Positions 1 through 6,000 of a stretch of DNA of 8,498 nucleotides are shown here, one piece after another. The notes beneath the pieces are model-generated. The model had not been told where the DNA came from and made no database searches. It saw only the letters and a list, made by a program, of their open reading frames with translations. Made by a program: the position numbers and the translations under genes. How positions within the stretch are numbered: the first letter of the stretch is position 1; each line of letters starts with the position of its first letter. The DNA comes from Paracoccaceae bacterium (lineage in GTDB: Bacteria; Pseudomonadota; Alphaproteobacteria; Rhodobacterales; Rhodobacteraceae), in assembly GCA_003565055.1 (NCBI GenBank), contig PXDM01000458.1, positions 1 to 8,498 on the forward strand, read 5' to 3'.

Positions 1-212
1 AGATCGACGACGCAGCCCTCGCGATCCTCAGCCTGACGCTGCATGACGGTGATCGGGTCTGGAAGGGGATCGATTGGGAGATCACCGACCGGCTTTTCGA
101 GAAAGGCCTGATTTTTGATCCCAAAAACAAGGCGAAATCACTGAGCCTGACGCCTGAGGGGATCGCGCATGCGCGGGCAATTCTCGCGCGGGAGTTCAGC
201 AAGGCCGAGTGA
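1..212 (+). CDS. DUF6429 family protein, 3' end (start outside window)
   Basis: The open frame uses codons beginning at base 3 and stops with TGA at 210-212, giving 69 visible residues. The visible protein begins IDDAALAILSLTLHDGDRVW and continues with KGIDWEITDRLFEKGLI and KAKSLSLTPEGIAHARAIL. This order (LTLHD, W-K-G-x-D-W, R-L-x-E-K-G-L-I, K-A-K-S, L-T-x-E-G) is the pattern I know from DUF6429, a family of small cytoplasmic proteins of roughly 70-85 residues without a known role. Only a few N-terminal residues are therefore likely to be missing. There is no signal peptide or membrane segment in the visible part. It converges on the lysozyme-like gene and has no evident link to the envelope operon. 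The family call is from memory of the motif pattern. Confidence 0.8.
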   Translation, partial: IDDAALAILSLTLHDGDRVWKGIDWEITDRLFEKGLIFDPKNKAKSLSLTPEGIAHARAILAREFSKAE

Positions 213-451
213 CGGGCGGCTTTGCGGGACCTTTCTGCCGTTCGCTGCATCTGCGCAGAATTTGCTTGCGGTCGCAGCATCAGCGACGTGGAGGGCGGAC
301 AGCCGACGTTCACCTTGCGATGTTGCAACTTCAGTGTCTTGGCAAAGCGGTCACCCGCGACATACTGCCCCAGCCGTCGAGCGGCCGAGAGACACAAGGC
401 TTTTGTGGCATTACATCACATAGCAAACAAGCGCATTTTCCAATCGTGCGT
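213..451. other. Noncoding gap between convergent genes
   Basis: These 239 bases separate the stop codons of two convergent genes. Open frames cross the gap, but they run into the antisense of the lysozyme-like gene and have no ribosome binding site or recognisable protein. The only symmetry I found is a 5-base-pair inverted repeat, CACAA/TTGTG at 393-407, which is too weak to call a terminator. I see no tRNA, promoter or mobile-element end. Confidence 0.5.
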
Positions 452-1057
452 CTACCATGTGAACCGGCGGCCCAATACGTCAAGTACGATCTCAGGTGCG
501 ACAAAAGCCTTGTTGACCCCATCATCGGCATAGGCAGATTGCCCACGCTGCGGACCGCTGACCAGTGGCAGCGCGGCCCAGACACCCGCGAGGCAATTGG
601 CCAGTTGCACTTCGGGCGTGGCGCGGTCGAAAAAGCCGCAATTATGCATCAGGAAGCGCGCCAGATAGGTTTGCACCTCACCGTCAAAGACAAGGCTGTC
701 CGAAATCCCGTGCGTCTCGACCAGATCGCGCAGGGTCAGATAGATGAACTGATAGCGCCCGACCGCAGAAGAGATCGTCCCCATCGCGCGGATCTCGCGC
801 TGATAGTCCAGCACTTCGGCCAGTGTCATCTCGGTGAGCGGGCGCTCTGGCAGGGCCGGGGCAAAGTCGGAAACAGTGCCAAACCCGCGCGGCCCTTCCA
901 GATTGCCCATCAGGTTCAGGAATTCGACATCATTGGCAGCGAAGCTGGTCTGTGCGTCTTGGCTATGGGCGATATCGGACGGCACCAGAGCAAGCGCAAG
1001 ACAAAACGCGGCGCGCGCGCGCGCGGTGTGGCCTGCGATCTGTGACCAATTTGCCAT
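452..1057 (-). CDS. Exported lysozyme-like protein (lambda endolysin/GH104-like fold)
   Basis: This gene encodes 201 residues, probably a periplasmic or secreted peptidoglycan-cleaving enzyme. The ATG at 1057 is preferred over an in-frame TTG eight codons upstream because GGAG lies six bases before it. Residues 1-32 form a signal peptide: an Arg-containing start, the hydrophobic stretch AAFCLALALVP, and a likely cut near IAHSQD. The mature part follows the order of lambda gpR-type transglycosylases: FLNLMGNLEGPRG with Glu54 as the probable catalytic acid, SAVGRYQF (residues 97-104), and near the C-terminus NCLAGVWAALP (154-164) followed by GQSAY, comparable to lambda RCSNIWASLPGAGYGQ. Cys140 and Cys155 could form a disulfide. 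Unlike phage endolysins it carries its own export signal, and no holin or other phage gene is nearby. It is transcribed divergently from the DUF11 operon. The fold is fairly sure; activity and substrate are inferred. Confidence 0.72.
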   Translation of the reverse strand: MANWSQIAGHTARARAAFCLALALVPSDIAHSQDAQTSFAANDVEFLNLMGNLEGPRGFGTVSDFAPALPERPLTEMTLAEVLDYQREIRAMGTISSAVGRYQFIYLTLRDLVETHGISDSLVFDGEVQTYLARFLMHNCGFFDRATPEVQLANCLAGVWAALPLVSGPQRGQSAYADDGVNKAFVAPEIVLDVLGRRFTW

Positions 1058-1063
1058 GCGACA

Positions 1064-1067
1064 CTCC
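1064..1067 (-). promoter_or_regulatory. Ribosome binding site deciding the lysozyme-like start
   Basis: Read on the minus strand, GGAG lies six bases before the ATG at 1057. The alternative TTG start at 1081 has no comparable site, so the ATG is chosen. Confidence 0.55.
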
Positions 1068-1094
1068 GAACTCAGCGTCAAAATACATTAACGT

Positions 1095-1123
1095 TTGCCT
1101 GAAAGGCGCTGAGAACGTAGTAT
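1095..1123 (+). promoter_or_regulatory. Candidate sigma70-type promoter for the DUF11 operon
   Basis: TTGCCT at 1095-1100 and TAGTAT at 1118-1123 each match four of six consensus bases, with the ideal 17-base spacing. They lie in the AT-rich middle of the divergent gap, about 95 bases before the first operon gene. The call rests on consensus and position only; another promoter in this gap is possible. Confidence 0.35.
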
Positions 1124-1125
1124 TC

Positions 1126-1141
1126 TTTCTAATAATAGAAA
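1126..1141. promoter_or_regulatory. Perfect inverted repeat, candidate operator
   Basis: TTTCTA-ATAA-TAGAAA is a perfect 6-base inverted repeat with a 4-base spacer. It begins two bases after the candidate -10 element and therefore covers the expected transcription start. That is the classic place for a repressor site. No regulator gene is visible in the window, so the binding protein is unknown. AT-rich palindromes of this size can arise by chance. Confidence 0.35.
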
Positions 1142-1208
1142 AGAGGCTCGAGCAGGCCTCCAACAGAATTGACCGTGTTTCTCACCGCTTTGGCGGAAGT
1201 GTGCGTAT

Positions 1209-1213
1209 GGAGG
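1209..1213 (+). promoter_or_regulatory. Ribosome binding site deciding the first operon start
   Basis: GGAGG lies five bases before the ATG at 1219 and supports that start. An in-frame ATG at 1207 has a weaker GGAAG (1195-1199) seven bases upstream and would add only four residues (MEAF). Confidence 0.55.
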
Positions 1214-1218
1214 CGTTT

Positions 1219-1767
1219 ATGCCACTCACTTTCTTGTCCGCCGGCCAGAAATGGTCGGCTCCCATGCTTGTCATCGCAGGCATGTTTCCACTGGCGCTGG
1301 CAGCGCAGGACCAAGCAGACCCCCCCGACACTGTTCAGATCGCGCTTGCAGGTTTCACGCTGGAGCCTGAACGCGACGCCACGGGCGCGCCGGTGCTGGA
1401 TGAGGCGGGCGAGCCTGTCATGCAGCGCATCACGCTGGATGACAGCATCGTCACGCCCGGCGATCAGGTGCTTTATGTGATCACGGTCGAAAACCCGACC
1501 GAAGATCCTGCGATCAACCTGCAACTGGGCGTGCAGGTGGCGGCAGAATTGCTGCTCGACCCCTACAGCTTTGTCGGCCCCGAGGGTCTGGTCATCGACT
1601 GGGCCGATGCCGAGGCGCCTGAGGATTTCGCCCCCCTCTTTGTCGAGCTGGATGGCGAGACCGTGATGCAAGCCGATCTAGATAGCCTGCGTGCGCTGCG
1701 GCTGACGTTGCCGGAACTGCGGCCCACTGAGGAAATCAGCGTCGAATACACCGTAACCCTGCGCTGA
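1219..1767 (+). CDS. Exported single-domain DUF11-like protein
   Basis: The product has 182 residues from the ATG at 1219. Residues 1-31 look like a signal peptide (APMLVIAGMFPLALAAQ, with an A-x-A cut before QDQAD). The mature protein is acidic. Its core reads IVTPGDQVLYVITVENPTED, which closely follows the DUF11 opening (P-G-D-x-V-x-Y-x-I-T-V-x-N). It ends LTLPELRPTEEISVEYTVTLR, written here as LTLPELRPTEE then ISVEYTVTLR, the usual last two strands of such a domain. It therefore appears to be one Ig-like beta-sandwich delivered to the periplasm or cell surface, with no membrane anchor or lipobox. The next gene starts 37 bases downstream and encodes a related domain, so the two are probably co-transcribed. 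A run of seven C (1320-1326) lies at the start of the mature region. An accessory or subunit role is inference; no enzymatic motif is visible. Confidence 0.75.
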   Translation: MPLTFLSAGQKWSAPMLVIAGMFPLALAAQDQADPPDTVQIALAGFTLEPERDATGAPVLDEAGEPVMQRITLDDSIVTPGDQVLYVITVENPTEDPAINLQLGVQVAAELLLDPYSFVGPEGLVIDWADAEAPEDFAPLFVELDGETVMQADLDSLRALRLTLPELRPTEEISVEYTVTLR

Positions 1768-1791
1768 TTTTGCCAGCGTATTCGTGAAAGT

Positions 1792-1797
1792 GAGGAG
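1792..1797 (+). promoter_or_regulatory. Strong ribosome binding site before the second DUF11 gene
   Basis: GAGGAG lies seven bases before the ATG at 1805. It is the best ribosome binding site in the operon and excludes the in-frame GTG at 1784, which would overlap it. Confidence 0.7.
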
Positions 1798-1804
1798 TAA
1801 CCCC

Positions 1805-2971
1805 ATGATCCCCAGACATTTCAAGACCCTGGCCTATGGCACGGCGCTGAGCGCCCTGCTGGCAGGCGGCGCTATGGCGCAACAGACTGCGCCAGATACG
1901 ACCGTGAGCAACACTGTTTCGCTGACCTATCGTAGCGGTTCCGATACTGCTCCTGTGGTGGAGCTGCCGCAGGTTGCTGCACATACCGCTGAGTTTAAAG
2001 TGGACCGCAAGATTGACCTGCTGATCAACACTTTGACAAGCGAAGGATTGCGCACCGCGGTTCCGGGCGAAACACCAGTTGTGCTTCCATTCTTCGTTCG
2101 CAACCTCGGGAACGCGACAGAAGGCTATATTGTGACCATCGAAGATGGCGACTCTATCGGCGGTGTAGTGAACTCACCAGCAGGTCTGACACAAGTCAGC
2201 GCAGCGCCTGGTCCGGGAGAATACGCGATTGCGCTTGCGACAACTTACGATGCTTCGGCATTCGACCCCGCAAGTGCAGCCTATTACACACCGGGTGATC
2301 ACGCGTTTGACATCGCGCCCAACTTGCCCGAAGAACAAGGCCATTACGTTTTGATCGTTGCGAACATCCCGATTGAGGCAGTCAACGCTGAGGCTGATCT
2401 CTTCACGGTTACCGTCGCGACTGCCGAAGAATCGGGTAGTTCAACGGTAAGAACCGAAGAAACACGCAGCAACGATCCCATGGATGTCAATATCGTATTT
2501 GCTGAAGCAGTATCAACAACGGCGCAAACTGGGAATGCTGAACTTGATCCCGCGCTGAATGGTCAGGTTGTGGCTGATACACTCTTGCGGATTGACGCGC
2601 CCGTCGTCACGGCCACGAAGGAGGTCGAGGTTATTGATGAGAACCTGCGGACGAGCGACTATAACTGCGAAGATAATACTGGTACCGGCGTGGTTACTGC
2701 GGCAGAGCCCGCGTTTTTGCCGGGCGGCTGCATTCTCTACACTATCGCAATCTCCAACAGCTCGGACACCCAGACCACTGCGACGAATATCATAGTCAAT
2801 GATCTTGTGCCTGAGGAGCTAATAATCCGGGAAGTATCCAACTTTTCTTTCACCGGTACGGGCACGCCAGACACCCAGCCAAGCGCCACTGGTCAACAGG
2901 TCACGGGCACCATCGCCACCTTGGCTCCTGATGCGACAGCAACATTCACCATTCGCGCCGAGATTGAATAA
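1805..2971 (+). CDS. Exported DUF11-domain protein, possible abundant subunit
   Basis: The product has 388 residues. A clear signal peptide (residues 1-26, ending LLAGGAMA before QQTAP) is followed by VSNTVSLTYRSGSD, a motif also found just after the signal peptide of the giant downstream protein. A middle region of about 200 residues (roughly 60-260) is rich in beta-prone and acidic sequence and contains VVLPFFVRNLGNATEGY, reminiscent of an Ig-like strand pair. The last 110 residues form a DUF11 domain: CILYTIAISNSSD, then TATNIIVNDLVPEEL, ending in TIATLAPDATATFTIRAEIE. Cys288 and Cys309 may be paired. Nothing follows the last strand, so there is no anchor. Bases 1981-2880 are about 54% GC by my hand count, whereas both ends of the gene and the neighbours are 60% or more. 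A strong ribosome binding site in front and a hairpin behind fit high expression. A structural role is inferred. Confidence 0.82.
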   Translation: MIPRHFKTLAYGTALSALLAGGAMAQQTAPDTTVSNTVSLTYRSGSDTAPVVELPQVAAHTAEFKVDRKIDLLINTLTSEGLRTAVPGETPVVLPFFVRNLGNATEGYIVTIEDGDSIGGVVNSPAGLTQVSAAPGPGEYAIALATTYDASAFDPASAAYYTPGDHAFDIAPNLPEEQGHYVLIVANIPIEAVNAEADLFTVTVATAEESGSSTVRTEETRSNDPMDVNIVFAEAVSTTAQTGNAELDPALNGQVVADTLLRIDAPVVTATKEVEVIDENLRTSDYNCEDNTGTGVVTAAEPAFLPGGCILYTIAISNSSDTQTTATNIIVNDLVPEELIIREVSNFSFTGTGTPDTQPSATGQQVTGTIATLAPDATATFTIRAEIE

Positions 2972-2978
2972 CTAAAGA

Positions 2979-3005
2979 GCGCGCGGCCCCCATATGGCCG
3001 CGCGC
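2979..3005 (+). promoter_or_regulatory. GC-only 10-bp stem-loop between operon genes
   Basis: GCGCGCGGCC (2979-2988) and GGCCGCGCGC (2996-3005) are perfect complements around a 7-base loop. The stem starts eight bases after the stop codon of the 388-residue protein. No clean T run follows (GTCTGTTCC), so it is not a textbook intrinsic terminator. It could be a partial terminator or a block to 3' exonucleases. Either would raise upstream-gene message over the giant gene. Confidence 0.6.
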
Positions 3006-3037
3006 CGTCTGTTCCAGCCCTGATCGGCTAAGTTCCC

Positions 3038-6000
3038 ATGTCCCGTGTATTTTCCCTCGCAGCTGGCGTGCTTTCTGCCGCCCTTGCCGCGCTCGGCCCC
3101 GCCAGCGCGCAAACGCCGATGGGGACGGAAGTGCTCAACACTGCTCATGTCACATGGCAGGCAGGCGGGATTGATCAGGGCGCGGGGCTGTCCCCTCAGG
3201 CCAGTTTCACGGTTGCCCGCCCGCCGCGCACAGATGCTGTGCTGACCGCATGGGAGCTGGACAAGGGCCTGACCGATGGCCCGTTTGAAAACATCCTCTT
3301 TCCCGCAGGCGATTACCGGCAGAACCCGTTTGTGCCGCTGCCTGAACCTGTGGACCGCTCATTCCTGACCGGCGATGCCACCCCTATCGACCGCAGCCAA
3401 CCCCTGCGCGTGTTTCGCACAGAGCGCATCCGACTGGGCGTGCCGGTGTTCTTCACGCTGGAAGATGCTGGTCTGAACATGGACCCGAATGCGGTTGAAA
3501 CTGTTGTCGTCACCCTGACTGACGCGGTGACCGGCGACAGCGAAGAGCTGCGCTTTTACGAAACCGGGCCTGATACCGGCGTGTTCACGGCGTGGATCAA
3601 TACCACCGATGACAGCTCGCCCAGTGGGGACGGGCAGCTTTCGACACAAGCGTTTTCCGTGATCACGGCGCAATATGAAGAGGTCACCAACACGATCAAC
3701 AATCTGGAGGTCGATGTCGGTGTCGGCCCGATCGACCCGTTCGGGCTGGTCTTTGACAGCCAGAGCGGCGCCCCCCTGAGCGGGATTGAACTCACGCTGA
3801 TCGACATGGCCACAGGTGCCCCTGCGACAGTTTTTGGCGATGACATGGTGGCCAGCTATCCGGCCACGCTGATCACGGGCGGGCAGGTGACTGACAGTTC
3901 CGGGCGGGTCTATGATTTCGACCCCGGCGAATACCGCTTCCCCTATGTCGCGCCGGGCCAGTATCGCATTGAGGTAACGGAAACGGATTTCGACACCCAT
4001 GCCGCGCCGTCGCAGGTCAGCGATACGGATCTGGCGCAGCTAGATATCGCGCCTGTCATCGTGGATGGCTCGCGGTTGGACCCGTTCGATGTGGTGCCCG
4101 GCCCGCCCCTGCGCATCGATATTCCGATGGATGCGTTGCGTATCGCGCAGATCACGCGCACGGCCTCGCATTCCGAGGCGTCAATCGGTGAGTTTTTCGA
4201 ATATACTGTGACGGTCACACCGTCTGAATCCGGTGTTCTGACGGTTTTCGACACATTGCCGAACGGGGTGGCCTTTCTGCCCGGGACGCTTCTGGTCAAT
4301 GGTCAACCCGTGACCCCGCAAGTGCTGGCTGGTAGGCAAAGACTGCGCTATGATCTGCCTGCGGTTGCAGCGGGTCAGACCATCACCATCACCTATGGTG
4401 CGCAAGTCGTGCCACCGGCACAGCCGGGCGACACGCTGCGCTCGATCAGTGAAATCCGCACGACCGGCACACGGCGGCTGCGCGACGATCACGTCTTGCG
4501 TGTACGCGACGCGTTCCGGCTGGATCAGGTCGCCATTCTGGGCCAGATCAGCGCGGGCGGCTGCGGTGGGTCTGATCCGGGCTACGATCTGTCGGGCATC
4601 CGGGTGCTCTTGGAAAACGGCGAATATGCCATCACCGACAGCGACGGGCGCTTCACCTTCCGCGACATCTATCGCCGCCCGCGCGTGGTGCAGATGGATG
4701 TGACCACCCTGCCCCCCGGCGCGCGGCCTGTCCTGTGCTATGCCTCGACCCGCAGCGCGGGCAGTGCGATTTCGCAATTCGTCGAACTGCGCCCGGGCAT
4801 GATGGGACGGGTCGAATTTTATCTGGAGTTTGACGAGGAAGACGAAAGCCTCTTTGAGCCTGCACCACCCGCTGAGCCTGAGACATCCGCCTTGCTGCGC
4901 TTCGATCAGGACTGGCTTGACCGCAACGCCGCAAGTCACGGCTCTGGGTTTCTGGCCCCCAGCCAGCGCCATCTGCCCCGCTCCGAGGCCATCGACGTGG
5001 TCTATCTGCGCCCTGCCGGCACGCGCTCGGAATTGCTGGTCAATGACGAGCCGGTGCCGGGTATCCGGCGCGAGCCCTCGATCCGGTCATCCGATGGCCG
5101 CTGGGAGATGATCCGCTACCGGGCCGTGCGCATCTCGGAAGGGCGCAATGCCCTGTCGCTGCGCATCACCAGCACTGAGGGCGCGACGCAACATAGAGCC
5201 ACGCGCGAGGTGCTCTACGGTCTGCGCCCTGCGCAGCTGGAGCTGGTGCGCACGGCCAGCCAGTTGGAAAGCGACGGGCGCAGCCAGCCGCAGATCACCC
5301 TGCGCCTGACCGATCCATCGGGCATCCCGATCCGTCCCGGCACACAGGTCACGGTTCAGATCGAACAACCTTTCGGCTTTGCGCCCACCGGGCCTGTGCG
5401 GCGCTCGCAGCCTGCTTCCGCGCGCGCACCGCAAGCGCGGATCACCGCGACAGTGCAGAAGGACGGGATCATCTCGGTGGCACTGGCCCCGGTGCTCGAA
5501 GGCGGCACGGCGCGGATTTCGGTTCCCGCAACCGGACGCGATCTGAGCCTGCGCGTGCCGATCTCGGTGGCCAACCGCCCTTGGGTGCTGGTGGGTCTGG
5601 CCGAGGGCACGCTGGCGCATAAACGCGTGCGCGACCACATGCGCCGCGATGGCGAAATCGGCAATGCGCTGTCGGGCCGGGTGGCGCTTTTCGCCGAAGG
5701 GGTGATCCGCGGCGAATGGTTGCTGACGCTGCGATATGACAGCGCGCAGGATCGTGACGCCTTCTACGGGATCGACCCGGATGCCGATTACATCGTCTAT
5801 GGCGACCGCTCCACGCAGGGCAATGCCGCCCAAAGCCGCTTCCCGCTCTATCTGCGACTGCGCAAGGAAGGGGCGGAATTCCTGATCGGGGATTTCAACA
5901 CCAATCTGAATGCAGGCGGCATTGCGATCAACCAGCAGGTCACCGGAGCGCGCGCTGTGTTCGAGGATGACGACTGGCGCGTGATGGCCTTTGCCGCGCA

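Noticed and set aside
393..407. CACAA/TTGTG inverted repeat as a terminator for the lysozyme-like gene
   Set aside because: The stem has only five base pairs, is not GC-rich and is not followed by a T run in either direction.
213..451. Remnant of an insertion sequence or an intergenic repeat family next to the DUF6429 gene
   Set aside because: I found no paired terminal repeats, target-site duplication or transposase fragment. A genome-wide search for copies of this stretch would be needed to claim a repeat.
209..1045. A 278-codon plus-strand open frame
   Set aside because: It runs antisense through the lysozyme-like gene, whose signal peptide and catalytic motifs make the minus strand the coding one.
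952..1218. Upstream extension of the first operon gene (starts at 952 or other codons before 1207)
   Set aside because: The extension would overlap the lysozyme-like gene and the promoter region, and would bury the signal peptide. The GGAGG-preceded ATG at 1219 gives a proper export signal.
3359..4000. A 213-codon minus-strand open frame within the giant gene
   Set aside because: It is a shadow frame of the conserved Ig-like and carboxypeptidase-regulatory-like domains, with no matching protein family.
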